Below the pieces are notes generated by a model that did not search any database, was not told where the DNA came from, and worked only from the letters and a program-made list of their open reading frames with translations. Shown piece by piece: positions 10,901-23,172 of a stretch of 64,000 nt of DNA (positions within the stretch are counted from its first letter, which is position 1; every line of letters begins with the position of its first letter). The DNA is taken from contig CALYLX010000066.1 of NCBI GenBank assembly GCA_944990035.1, positions 372,001-436,000 of the forward strand. Reading direction: 5' to 3'. The position numbers were made by a program, and so were the translations under genes. Source of the stretch: Clitopilus passeckerianus. Its lineage: Eukaryota; Basidiomycota; Agaricomycetes; Agaricales; Entolomataceae.

Positions 10901-12803
10901 ATCTGATGAATCGATATTTTCTTCGACGCCGACTGGGTTTCCCTCAGACTTTGACACCTTTGGGGCCATCGAAGACTAGGCAGCTTTGTTCTTCCACCGA
11001 CAAAAGTGCTCCATCGGCATTGCAGGCCCGGCGGCGCTTTGTTATGACCTTCAACGGGAATATGAAGAGGAAACTTACGATATCTTACGCCAATTTGGAT
11101 CGAGCAGACTATGGGGTTTACGAGGCTACTGCAAGCGCCTCAATCTGGCTTTGGAATGCGGCCGTGACTCGGATTTTGACGCCCATTTTGTCTCTATCGA
11201 CGAAAACTGTTCTCACAAGGTTCCTATAAGTGCTCGTGGCAAACAACATGTCTCCCTACCCCGGTAAGTGTGTGAATATACCCAAGATGTTGGCGAGCCT
11301 GATGGTCTTGCGGTCCACCATAATTCAGTGCTGCAACCTACAGCATGGTGTTTCCGGAACAGCTTCTGGCATACTTACCTGGCAGTTCGGCAATATGCCT
11401 CGGAATTTTAGGCCATATTAATCGGGATACCATCGATCAGATGCAAACCAAAACCATGTTTTGGTGTGAAAGTGGATTAATATAGGCGAAATGGATATCC
11501 AATTTCCATCTCTTGCTTTTGCATTTTTCCTGCTGACTGTGTATCATCTTAAGCAGATTAACGTAAAATTGTGGCAACGGAGGCATTAATTGTATCCCCG
11601 CGAGCACAGCTCTGGCAATCGAGCCTGAAAGCTGACACGAAGGTGTTTTCGTCATTTTGCGCTCAGTGGTTACTGAATTACCGCGCAGGCTGGGTTGGCA
11701 CTCAATGCGTCCCTATCTTGGCAGCTTCATTTCTAGGCGGCGATTGTTCTAGACCTAACATTTCCTATCTAGTCAAACAGCTTTCAATCCGGGGATCAGA
11801 AGACTACGACCAGGAGCGAGGTGTAATCGAGCACCGTGGGGGTAAAGACCCTTACTCAATTTCAGGTATTAATCGTCTCCAAGTTTGCGATCCGTATGCT
11901 GATATTGGAATAGACATGGCCCAGATCCACGCAACGGGCTGAAATTGTTCTATGGGAGGGCCACCTTGCTATGTCGCATTTCTCCAAAAGACGGCCGGCA
12001 TGCTATAATTTCTACTCGACCATAACCGAGGATGGCACCCACGCACTTGTATTTCAAAAGTATCCATGCTGCAAGATCTACTCTCTATCAAGGTAATTAA
12101 TATTCGCCACCTGTTCCCGTCTTCCTCACAGGTCGCCCAAGAATTTCAGACGCAATTCAACTGTGATGAACAGTCGAAAATAGCAAGATTGATATTATTT
12201 TCCCCGTCTAGCAGAGAGTGTCGATGGAAATTTGCGAAAAGGACAATGTTTTTGCATAGACCGTTCAGTGCTGTCTACACCTTGACAGTTTTCCTCACGC
12301 ATACAGACGATGACTGACGATAGCGGATGCACAATGATTGCTCCTAGGTTGATGGCTGTGCAACAACGTCAATCGCATCCTTCAGTTCCTATGAAACTAA
12401 CGAAAGACAGAAGAAGTTCGAGCTATTGCGTAGGCGAACAACAAAGGCACACTGCAATGGGCTACTACCTCTGGCCTCAGATCTGAGGTTGACCCTGGCA
12501 ACCAAGCAGTTATTGATATGTACGGGTTATGGCCTAGAATATCTCCTTACTTCAATCGCAATTTAGAGGTCGTCTGCATTCAACGGAGCCTCGATTACGG
12601 AAGGGTTCCCTGCATCGTGGCTGTCACGCCCTAATTGGAAATCCCAATAGAGATGTTCACTTAACGAATCGGTTAATGCGATCGTACAAGGATTTAAAAA
12701 GAAGGACCCTCGTTTTACGCAGTAGCCAGGAGTATAAAGAGAGCGTTGAATATACCACAGCTTACCATCGCCTCAGCTACTCTGCAAGTTGTCTGTCAAA
12801 CTC
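7934..12803. other. Gene desert, left part
   Basis: Nearly 5 kb contains only short, mutually overlapping open frames, none with recognisable domains, Kozak context plus splice pattern, or transposase or reverse-transcriptase motifs. Base composition looks similar to the flanks, without obvious AT enrichment or tandem repeats. The first few hundred bases should include the promoter of the 5599-7933 gene. The rest may be a long-decayed insertion or simply non-coding sequence. Confidence 0.5.
12733..12740 (+). promoter_or_regulatory. TATA-like element
   Basis: TATAAAGA lies about 70 bases upstream of the ATG at 12804, a position plausible for a TATA box of the short Zn2Cys6 gene. It is seen directly; its function is inferred from position only. 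Confidence 0.4.
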
Positions 12804-13183
12804 ATGTCCTCCACCCAGGCAAGTAACGCCTCGCGTCTGAAATAGGCTAAAAATGCCGAATCCCGTATGACCCTATCAACAGTCAGAAAATTCTCTATCT
12901 GGTATGCCAGCCGACAATATACCAAGGACACCAAAGAGAACGGCTATGGCATGTCAATTCTGCCGAGGTAAGTCTGGAAATTACCGGCGTGGGTGCCTCG
13001 CTTGTCTGACTTTAAAGCTCATCAGGACGAAAACTGAAATGCGATGGATTGCGACCGTCGTGTGCTAACTGTAATCGAAGGGGTATTCCCTGCGTCTACG
13101 TACCTGTGTAAGTTCTGAACCAAGCTGCATATGATATGCACCTTCTTTGACATGGATGCAGCAGCGCACAAGGCCAGTCGTAG
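12804..13183 (+). CDS. Zn(II)2Cys6 binuclear-cluster DNA-binding protein, apparently truncated
   Basis: Exons 12804-12818, 12883-12967, 13026-13107 and 13162-13183 join in phase to give a 67-residue protein. It begins MSSTQSENSLSGMPADN and carries an intact fungal C6 zinc cluster: cysteines at about residues 29, 32, 39, 46, 49 and 56 with the exact C-X2-C-X6-C-X6-C-X2-C-X6-C spacing. A basic stretch (RGRKLKCDGLRPSC) lies between them. Such domains bind CGG-type DNA half-sites in fungal transcription factors of several hundred residues. Here a stop follows 11 residues after the last cysteine, so no activation or middle-homology region is visible. The first intron has a GC-AG structure (GCAAGT donor). 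The gene stands alone in a desert. It could be a truncated remnant, a DNA-binding-only repressor, or a gene whose later exons I failed to find. Confidence 0.7.
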
Positions 13184-15854
13184 GCCCCTGGCTCTCTTGA
13201 TTCTCTCATTTGGGGTGACGATGTGTATATCCGAGGGCCACGACCTCTTTCGGACTATTCGTATTATTTAATCGGACTGTTGGCATGTGCATATCCTTAG
13301 TTGCGTTTTATTGGTCTTCGAACAGTGGAATTAGCCAGCTTCTTGTTACAACGGTGAACTTGCCAGTTCGGGTGGGGAACAATCATGAGTTACCTGGGTA
13401 TCTCCGGTGAGTGGGTGATTCTATCAAGGAAGGGCTAGCCCGGCAAGGACGTCAATTTAACGGCTTGAGAGTGTGAATCTGATACCATACCTTCAGTGCT
13501 CTAGGAACGAGGGAGTGCATGCGTGATTATCACAAGTGACAGATCGTTGGAAGGTTAGCATGTAATCAATCCAATCTTACGGCCTGTTCCATGTCCAGAA
13601 CAACAGAGATGTTGCCGCACTCTTCTACTCGGCCGAATTAATTCACAATAGGAGTTCGGATGGCATCCGTTTGGTTCGGTGCAGGGTTGCCTCTTCAAAG
13701 TCTATAACCCTAACAGCTTACATAACTGATACCATCACGATCAACCCACGGTCACTGGGCACTCAAACGACTGTTGGAAACTCAAGTTACCGCTGGGGGG
13801 GAACGGGACCCAATTCTTCGCCAGCAACTCGAAGAAACGCACATATTGACTGATGGCCTCGGATGAGCCTACCGATCTTCAACTTGGCGGTGAATCCTTC
13901 CTGTCAAAGCACCAAGTTGGGAGCCATGAGGTTTTCTATGTGTCGAATTTTTTGACAGTAACCTTTCCGTGGTCGTCTGTTGGATTTGGCTAACGGAACC
14001 TTTACATTCATCATAGGCGGATGAAGAATCTTATTTACTACGCAAGGTAACACAAGGTTTTCTAGGACAATAGAATACACTGACTATCGCCTCAGATCGA
14101 TGAGACGAGTGACCGGAAGTGGAAGCACCTCCCAATCGGCGGTCAGTTGTTACAACATTTTCTGAGGCGTCAAGATTTACCGCCCCACATTCCGTCTCAA
14201 AGCCTCCAGGTTTACGGTACGCTCTATTCCCCAGATTTCGATCAACTGGCATGTATATTCACGACACGTTTCAATCAGGGGGAGAGTTAACTCCTAAGCA
14301 CACACTTATTCCGCAGGCGATGCCTGATTTCCTTGTGGCATAGTTGAGAGAGCTTGTTTGGCCAGTCTACTGCCTCCGTTTACTGAATTAGGTGACAACA
14401 GCCCCAACCTCGTTTCTCGACTCAAGGCCACAGGGGTTTTTAGCACATCAGCCCACCAGCAACCCAACCACGTTATTCTGAATGAGGCGAGTCGTCGTTT
14501 AGAGCATGCTCCTCCGGGATTCCTGATTTAACAACGGGTTCAGTATCTCCCAGGTCAAGGTATTATGGTTAGTCATTCCCCCGAACTACTCGAAATCTTC
14601 TCATAGGAAAGCCAAGCCTCACGAAGATGGGCCCGCCTATCACCCCATCGTGGCGACAGCTTCTCTCAGGTCTCATACGGTCTTTCATTACTACAAGTAT
14701 AAGGATGAACAGGCAACACAAGGATCAGATGATCGTTGCCGTACCCAGTCCTCTGGTCGATCCATAGAACCTACTCCTGTGCTTACCCTATTGCTGGAAC
14801 CTCGAAGCTTAATTATCACGAAAGGTTCCTTATACGGAGAACACCTTCACGGGTATGAAGTCCTTATATTCGCTGGTGAAGCTAACAGGTTGCTCTAGAA
14901 TTAACGATTGCTGCGAAGACCAGATTGTCGCGTCCAGTGACGGCCCACCAAGAGTCCGTGGCCCCGAGACATTCATTGATAATTGGCATCTTCTCGAAGA
15001 CCAAGAGTTGAAGGAAAATATGCAGAACGGCGGGACACTCAAGCGTGGCACCCGGTACAGCTTAACTTGTAGAGATGTCGAGCGCGTTTCAAAAGCCAAA
15101 CCTTTCTAAGTCATTAGGATAGACTTCATTGGGTCAGCTCACAGAACTCATTGTCGTCGTCTATGTTCGAAATGAAGGAATATTTACAGTGAATGCAAGC
15201 CGTCAAACAAATGTCACAAGGCGGATTTCATCTCAGCGGCAGGCATATGCTACCTGACAAAACGCTATTTGAGTTCATCGATATCCATATCTGCTGTAAT
15301 CGCTGGCATTTTGAATTATCTTTGATTGTGGATCTATGTATGTAAATAGAATTCCGGGTTCCCGGCTCGATACTGGACTGGCAAAGCCATTCACCTGGTT
15401 CCTGGGCGCCAATTTCAGGAATACACGCTTGCATCTCGTCGAAAGTAGCTGGCTTTGTGATCGGATGCTCGACGCCAAACACTCGTGCTTGGCTTGCTTA
15501 TATACCTCCAACCCTCGTTCGTTTATACTAACGGCGAAGAATGAGCCGTCAGGATACTGTCATGAAAGCCATTCCGGACAGGCAGGTTTCTGCATGATCC
15601 TCAAGGACACGCTGGTGGCGAAACTAAACGAAATCAAGCTACATGCAGCAAGCCTGAAATTGACAGCCTCTGCGGTGGGGAGCGGCGTTGAGTCGTCATG
15701 TGGTATTTGGTGATTCAAATCTGGTGGATCGTAGCATTCGAAGAGTCACACAAAGCATAAATTCATTCGACAACCTGACAATTCATACCTAACTAAAAGA
15801 GAGATGTAATCAACACGTAATGATGTGGGGATTCCCAAGGGGAGCTATTGACCT
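13184..15854. other. Gene desert, right part
   Basis: About 2.7 kb shows no convincing coding sequence. Short open frames (for example 14650-14898 and 15336-15713, plus) lack motifs and splice logic. If the Zn2Cys6 gene was once full length, its lost 3' part would have been here, but I could not recognise fungal transcription-factor middle-region sequence. Confidence 0.45.
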
Positions 15855-18800
15855 CTATCCGCCAGAGGAAGTCAATATCTCTTTTGACAACAGAATGCGA
15901 TTCGCGAGCGCAGTGAGATTGGCATCTGCTACCACCACTTCAGGAGCATATTCGACGTCAAAAATCTGATCGATAGCCATGCATATTCGTTTAGCTTGCC
16001 GCTCGGACCAGAAACTGAAGTCATCTGGGTCTCGGTCGTCTGGGTCTTGGTTCCCTTTCTCCCCGTTATTTGATCCCCAGGATCAGACACGGGGTCGAGA
16101 TGGGGTGGCGCCGCCGTGGGCAGTTGTGGGGTTTTGTCAGGTTGGCAGGACAGTGGAATCAACGAGGGGTCAGAGTCCAGGCATAGGGGCACGACCCGCA
16201 TCAATGATTCGCGGACAGTGTCAAAATTGAGCTCTGGAGGGCGTTCAACTGCAAGGTTTGGATTAACTACTGTGAATGCGGACAGCTATGATTACGTACC
16301 AACGATGTTGATTGGACCATCTAAACTCATCACATTATATTTGCCGTCATGATGATACCGAATCTAGTGTCACGCCGGTAAGCAAGCCGCACTAGCAGCG
16401 AAGTCTTTGGGCCGCTCACCTCGTATTGACCACACATCCAGGGTAGGGTGTTGCCTTTGAATGTGATCATACCAGTGGTTTCTCGCGGCGATGGTGGGCG
16501 GTTGAGGCCGGTGAACACATCTCCCTCCCAGTCCTCGTCATGAATCGGAAGCCACATCCCCAACGACGACGTCTTGGTCACAAGAGTTGACTTGTTGGCA
16601 CCAACCTGCAAGATACATAGCGGTCAGAGCTTATGCCTGCTGTTCAGCTGGAATGAGGCTTACCCTGTACAGTCCGATCCAATCCTTTCGTGAATGTTTC
16701 GCAGGTGCAGACCATTTGACTGTTATGGGTTCGCCTAATTGGAACGTCTTCGCTCCAGCAGGGCTTGGGAGAATAGTGATCTTGTATTTGTCTTTATCAA
16801 ACGACGACAGGTCGCTAGCCACGCGACTGTGTTCTTTTGCATTAAGAAATTGAAAGTAATCATGGAAAGGAGGTACGAACGTGATAACAAGTCGCTCGCG
16901 AGATTGCTGCAAAAGAATCTTCGTATCCTCCACGACGCCCGAAATCCTTGGCCGCGCTAGAACCGTACCACATTAATACATAGCCAGTGAAAGAACAGCA
17001 CACCGCTTGCTTACATTTCGCCAAGAAATCTTCAACGACTTCAGCGGTTTCATCAAACACCTTGTCGAAGGTACCCACGACTTCCTTCACCACCCGGCGA
17101 ATTTCAGGGGCGTGTCTGCCAGCCTTTGATTCAAGGATGCGTGCATTCTTGCTTGCAACGCTCTTCATAACCTTAACGAAACCGGCATCCTTGCGGAGAG
17201 AGTCGCCATAGAGCTTTCTCATATGTGGGCTGCGGGTCACACTTAAGATTTGGCACTAGAATCTTTCATGACGTATAACGTACTTTTCCACCCAGGTTAA
17301 GAACCACCAGTTAGCGAGATGACGAACGACGGCGAGGGTCAAAACAAGTTTGCTGCCGCTGATGAGAGCCAGACCGAACCAGGCTGCTCCGCCCATAGCT
17401 TCAGGATTGTTGAGATACCTGCCGAAAATATGTCATCAGATGCACACGCATAACATAGAATTTAGTTTACCGGTAGATCCCCGTGTATTCGAGATTTGTA
17501 GGAAACTCTTCCATGAAGAAGTCGCCGAAGAACCAGCCTAAGAAACATCAGGAAAGGGTAGATCGGCAGGATGATGACAACATACCGAAAACACCGAGCA
17601 CTTGATATGACTCTTTGGAAGCCCAGATATGAAGAGCTACGAGAAGCTTACGGGAGTTAGATGAAAACACGTCCCCGTTGCGATGAGGTGGTAACTTACA
17701 GAACCAAGAGTATGTCGGAGTAGTTCATTTCCTTCAATCCATGCGGTTGGGAAGGAGTACGTCTTCCACACGACAGCGATGACGGTGGCTGAAGAGGACC
17801 GCCAGTCAGTCAAGAATCACATTGGGCGATCGTTCAACTCACCGTAAGTCATGACCATGCTAAGATTGTAGATGGCCTTCCAGTTAGTAAACGCCTCAAC
17901 GATTGCACCGGCAGGGTCATCATTTGCGTAGTGATAGTTCTTCACGAAATGGCGGACCACGTGCTTGTTCTTTCCCTGTGCGTTGAGGAGCGTCCCGAGG
18001 CCAACATAATGAATGAGGACCCAAGCCAAGGCGTGCAAGAAGTGCAGTTTCAACATCGCCGCATCGGACAACCGAGGGAAGAAGGCCTGCAGTAACGTGT
18101 ATGCAATGAGTAGAACGAACATGAGGTCATTGGCCCTGTGTCAAGCTTAGTAGATGTGACATAGTGCTGTAGACCTGACATACCGCAGCAAATCAACATT
18201 CCTAAAGCCAACTATATCGCGTCTGAAGTACTTGTTCAATAGATCGTGCTGTGACGTCTTCTTCTCCTTCCTGGCCCTTGGTTCCTCAAGAATACCGCTC
18301 GATGAGATCGAGCTTGCAATAGAGAGCTTGGGTTGGTGGCTGGATGGTTTCCTTGCGGTCACAAGGACATCATCTTCCTGTTCGGTCTCTGTTTCAAGCT
18401 CGGATTCCGTGGCTGTCTCTCCTTCGGTGGCAGCTGGGGTTGACAGTAGGTCAACAGCATCTACCTCCGACACCGATCGTGCGTGTTCCCCGTCAAGCAA
18501 AAGGCCCGAAGTTGAAGCTGAGGCAGACGCCGGGCCAGACGAAGGTGCGATCGAGTTCGAACGATTCTTGGTGGCATACAAGGGCGTGCGTTTAGCGATA
18601 GCCTTCGGTTGACCGTACATTCGTTCGATATCTTGCAAGGTAATGAGCATTTGATGACTGCCGAGCGCATACACCAACTTACGGGGATTCTCGAAGAAGA
18701 CCAGGAAGGCAAACTGAGCAGCATGAGCAGTAAGACTGACGAAGAGCACTGCATAACTTCCTGCAATGAGAGAAAGGCCGTAATATCCGGCATAACCTAG

Positions 18801-19885
18801 GGAGGTTGAGAGTGTGAATTCGGCTAGCTCGAAAACGGAAGTTCGAAAAGCCACGACTGACCAACTGAATACATAGGGTGAGGAGCGAGCTCGAAAACGC
18901 CGTCGAACACGAGGTTTCCGCGTTGAAAGAAGACATCTCCCCAGTACCAGCCATAATCCTTAACGACGTTGTGTGCCTCTGCTTTGACCCAAAGATTGAA
19001 CACAATCAGTGCAATACCGCCAATCCACCTGCGTAAAAAATGTGAGAAATGCCTAAACTTAAGAATGAACGGCTTGGTACCTCAAGAAATGGACAGGAAG
19101 GGAAAGACCTTCGGGCACCCGAAAGCAGGAGAAGGCGAACATGCAGTACGACAGGAAGTCACTGTAACGTAATCAGCCAGGAGAACGACCTCCTTCAAAA
19201 CTAAGGACATACTTAACGAGAATAACGTCTACAGCCTGGCGGAAGAGGAGCCAGGTGTTGTATTCGAGCGGAAGTTCCTTTTGCGGAAATGATAAGATTG
19301 CTTGCTGTCAAACACGAATGCAGAGAGAAGACAAACATCAAACGAGTAATCTTTCCCCATCTTCCCTGCCAGTTGCTGCTTAATCCATTCCCTAATTTGC
19401 GGACACCGCTCCTTGTCAAGCCATCCACGACGTTGAACCTCCTTGACAATCCACTTCTTCTTGCTTTGCTTGGTCAAAACCCAGCCCAGCCCGGCATCAT
19501 ACGCGGCGCGCCAGAAGGCAAAGTAGAAGAAGAAAAAGACCTGAGAGACACGACGCGGTAACAGAAGGAAAATGACTATCTGGAGGCCCAGAAGAGACAA
19601 GTTGAACAGGTCCAAGTGGCTCTTTGGATAACCGGGATGGAACAAGGTCGTCAAGACGTCGTGGGTGGTCGGGACGCGAAAGACTGTCCAAATAACGTCA
19701 AAAAAACTTTTTTTCTGCATACTTTACATATAACTACCTTCGCCTCCTGGTGTTTTCCCCCAAACGACCTCCTCAGCACATTTGGACTTGGAGTTATCGT
19801 CACCTGGTGGTGTAGTCGCTTCGTGCAGCTTTTCCGAAGATTTCGACAGCACAGCGCGCTGCCGCAGAGTACTTTCAGCAACCAT
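15855..19885 (-). CDS. CHO2: Phosphatidylethanolamine N-methyltransferase (first methylation step)
   Basis: Cho2/Pem1 is a multipass ER membrane enzyme that uses S-adenosylmethionine to convert phosphatidylethanolamine to its monomethyl form on the way to phosphatidylcholine. Exon 1 is 19885-19738 ([13 protein letters not shown], ending [10 protein letters not shown]), spliced to [20 protein letters not shown] at 19683. Later blocks follow the family order: [59 protein letters not shown], an acidic insert near 18300-18500, [14 protein letters not shown] text, then [20 protein letters not shown]. The end is [24 protein letters not shown], with stop at 15855-15857. There are many introns of 50-60 nt. 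Near 16030-16100 the last part ([11 protein letters not shown]) lies one frame away from the preceding text. An intron or a missing base is needed there. Length is about 940 residues, as expected. Confidence 0.9.
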
Positions 19886-20750
19886 TTCTGCTGCTATAGT
19901 CGCCTGCTGGAAAGGCGTGCCTCAATACGCCTCGGACGCTTAGCTTTTTATATTTACGTGTCGGTAGACCACGTATCAGAAAACACGCGCGACACCCTGA
20001 CCGCAAACAAAAACAAATAATTATGCCGTTATCCCTGGCGGAAATTGCTCATCGATGCAAAGGTCTATGCCCAAGGACGTGTTTTGGGCGCGTTTGAAGG
20101 TACAAAAGGCGCTCGTTCCTAAAGGGAGCAGACTCTATTCATATGCTTGATCTTCTAAAGGAGACCTTGTCAAGTTGGCGTCAAGATCGATGAGCCGAAT
20201 TGAGCTACGAGCGCTTCCAGAACATGCGGCTACCATAAGGCCGGCCCTGAACTTGGCAGTGAAAATTCGCAGTCTGGGATTATTTTCTCCCAACGCCTCT
20301 TCAATACAATTTTCGACCTGCACAATATTTTCAAGCCAAACGAACAAAATACGACCTCTTTCGACCATGAACGCGTGAAACTGCCCTTGTTATTCACTTA
20401 ACACTCGAAAATCCTACCGAGTGCAGAGTTGCTAATCCTGGGCGAGACGAAAGAATCTAATTTCCTCTTGGGGCATTTAATTCGGTTGGCGTCGCTTTTC
20501 CACCGGTGTTGACCTTACGAGGTGCCCTACATTACTGAACACGTTCATGTTGTGTATTCCCAAGTAGAAATGAATAAAAATGCTGAACCAATATTTATGT
20601 TTTATGTTACATGGCTGAGAAATGTTATCCGTACAAGATTGACAGAGGTATAAGCTAGGGCATTAGTAGTAGCAGATTGTAAGAAATCGGATCTAAAGGA
20701 CTAGGTCAACTCAAGAGACTCCACAATGACCGCTCTGCTGAAGCCCGTGC
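19886..20750. other. Intergenic: CHO2 promoter and OAT 3' flank
   Basis: No supported gene. The part near 19890-20030 should carry the CHO2 promoter. I saw ACGTG-containing sites (for example around 19955 and 19970) but no exact yeast-type inositol/choline element. The remainder shows only short random frames. Confidence 0.45.
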
Positions 20751-22855
20751 TTAGTGCTCATCGCCAGGGATCTCATCAACCTTGTCGAGATCCTCCAAGC
20801 ACTCTCCGATAACCTTCACAGCTTTATCAAGATCTTCTTCAGAAATAACGAGCGGCGGTGCGAAACGGATACTGTGGAAGAGAATCAGTGAAGCCAACAT
20901 TCATTCCAAGGATTAACATACATATTCTGGTGGGTTGGCTTCGCCAGCACTCCACGAGACTTGAGCAACAGGCAGAGCTGCCATGCGGTCCTGCCCTTGG
21001 TACTCTTGCTTTCGTCGATGACGACAGCATTCAGCAGACCACGACCTCGGACGGAAGAAACAAGAGGATGTTTCAGTGCCAGGACCGAGGACCGGAACCT
21101 TTCACCAAGAACCATTGCACGATCGGCGAGCTTCTCGTCCACGAGGACTTGGAGGGAGGTCATGGCGACGGCGCAGCCCAAGGGGTTTCTGGACGTTATC
21201 GTGAATAATCGAACGTTCAAATACAACGAATGTAACTTACCCGCCATATGTGCTTCCGTGTTCACCTGGACGGATGCAAAGCATCACATCCTTGTCCGCC
21301 AGAACGGCGGAAACAGGATACACTGTGTTGTGGTCAGATCGCTGAATGATCAGAAAGGCTGTTTAGTTTACCTCCTCCCGACAAGGCCTTGCCAAGCAAG
21401 ATCATGTCAGGCTTGATATCGTCGTATTGAGAGGCCAGCATTTTTCCTGTTCGGCAAAGACCCTGATAGAACAGCCATTAGATGAGGTGTTAATTGAAAG
21501 TGACTCAACTTACAGTCTGAATCTCGTCGCAAATAAGGAGAACATTATGCTTCTTGCACAGGGCATGAACCTTTGTTAGGTAGCCGTCCTCGGGAACAAC
21601 GATTCTGCATGTAGTTAGGTGAGCTCATGAAGGCAGAGCAGAAACGAGAACATACCCAGCCTCTCCTTGGATGGGTTCAACGAGGAATGCTGCGACGTTC
21701 TTGCCGTAGAGCTCAAGAGCCCTCTCGAGGTCCTCGTAGACGCCGAACCTGATCGTCTTCTTCTCGTTGCCATCCTGGAAGGTTGGTCCAACACCTTCCA
21801 GATAGGGGCCAAACCCTCCTCGGCTCTCTGGGTCCGTGCTCATGCTGAAATTCATGTCAATATCGTGTTTATCGAACGGAATATAATCTCATCTCACCTG
21901 ATAACACCAAGGGTCCTTCCGTGGAAGTTGCCTTCCACGCTGAGGATGACAGCTTGGCCTTCGGGAACACCCTTCTTCATGTATGCCCACTTGCGAGCAA
22001 GCTTGAGGGAAGTCTCGACAGCCTCGGCACCAGTGTTCATGGGCAACACCATGTCGTACCCAAACATCTCGGTGATCTGTTTAGCAAAGCGCCCGAAGAC
22101 GCTGTTGTAGAAGGCTCGAGATGACAAGGTCAACTTCTGAGCCTGCTCTACGAGGGCGGCGACAATCCGGGGGTGGCAATGCCCCTGGACGAATACCTAT
22201 TAGCACATCAACTTGACCATAATTGAGACGGCGCCATGTACCTGATTGGTGGCACTAGAGGCAGGATTGGTGAGATGCCGCTACTAACAATCACAACATG
22301 AGAGTACTCACGAATACGCCGAGAGCATGTCAATGTATTCCCTGCCTTCCGGATCCCATACCCTAAAGGCCAGCCAATCAGCATGAGAGAGATCCGCTGT
22401 CAAACCGCAGGAATCACTCACTTTGCCCCTTTCGCCGAATCGAAGACGACTGGAAGTGGGTGGTAACTAATAGCCAAAACGGCGCAAAAGCGTATGTCAG
22501 CAAGGTGTTCACTGGTATAAAGGCAAGGCGAAAGAACAACTAGAGCTAATCATCCTTCGGTGATAACCTCCGCTACTCCCTTCTTCTACGTAGTTGCGCT
22601 CCCGCTCCATGGGTGGTGCCGGTGCCGAACGAGAGAAGGTTTATGGACACAGGTGCTTGGACGATAAGACGTCGACAAAGACCCTAGCAGTAAGCTATAA
22701 TGGAAATATACTCACTTATGAGCGCCATGCTCGTGCTCGAGGTGGATCACATCGGCACTCGACAGGTGGACTGGTGCTGATTGCGTCGGCGCAACAGACT
22801 TCTTTACTTGGTATTTGCCAGGTTGTGTTGGGGTAGCAATGGCGGATGGAGACAT
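20751..22855 (-). CDS. CAR2: Ornithine aminotransferase
   Basis: This PLP enzyme transfers the delta-amino group of ornithine to 2-oxoglutarate, yielding glutamate semialdehyde in arginine catabolism. The start codon at 22855 gives [17 protein letters not shown], followed by LEHEHGAHK and [19 protein letters not shown]. Later blocks include [71 protein letters not shown] and the PLP-lysine region [10 protein letters not shown]. Then come [17 protein letters not shown] and [13 protein letters not shown]. The end is IRFAPPL with EIPGDEH and stop at 20751-20753. At least eight short introns interrupt it. The N-terminus has no clear mitochondrial presequence, so a cytosolic enzyme as in yeast is likely. 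Confidence 0.93.
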
Positions 22856-23172
22856 ATTCGATATTTCTTGCGTTCAGCTGGTGAGTGGTACGGATGATGG
22901 TGGTAGGAGTTTGAGCCTGGAGATCGATGAACCCGCATTACATATACCAGAGGCTTTGTTCCGCCCGCCCGTACGCATTGCCAATCTTTCCGAGTCGCCA
23001 CTAAATTCACTCTGTTCCGGTTAACCGGTTGCTCCAACGACATTTCCTCAGTGGGCAAACGTCAAAAATGTTCTAGTGTGCAATACTCGAGGCATCTGCG
23101 TTAGCCTCGTGTGCAAACTAAATGATAGAATATAGCATAGTCGAGATCCACTAATGCCATAGAACGGCTCCA
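22856..23172. other. Short intergenic region
   Basis: About 317 bases between the OAT start and the DHHC gene stop, both on the minus strand. I see no gene; it should hold the OAT promoter and the DHHC 3' UTR. Confidence 0.5.

Noticed and set aside
10709..11267. Overlapping frames in the desert as a possible decayed transposon
   Set aside because: I found no reverse-transcriptase, integrase, RNase H or transposase motif and no terminal repeats.
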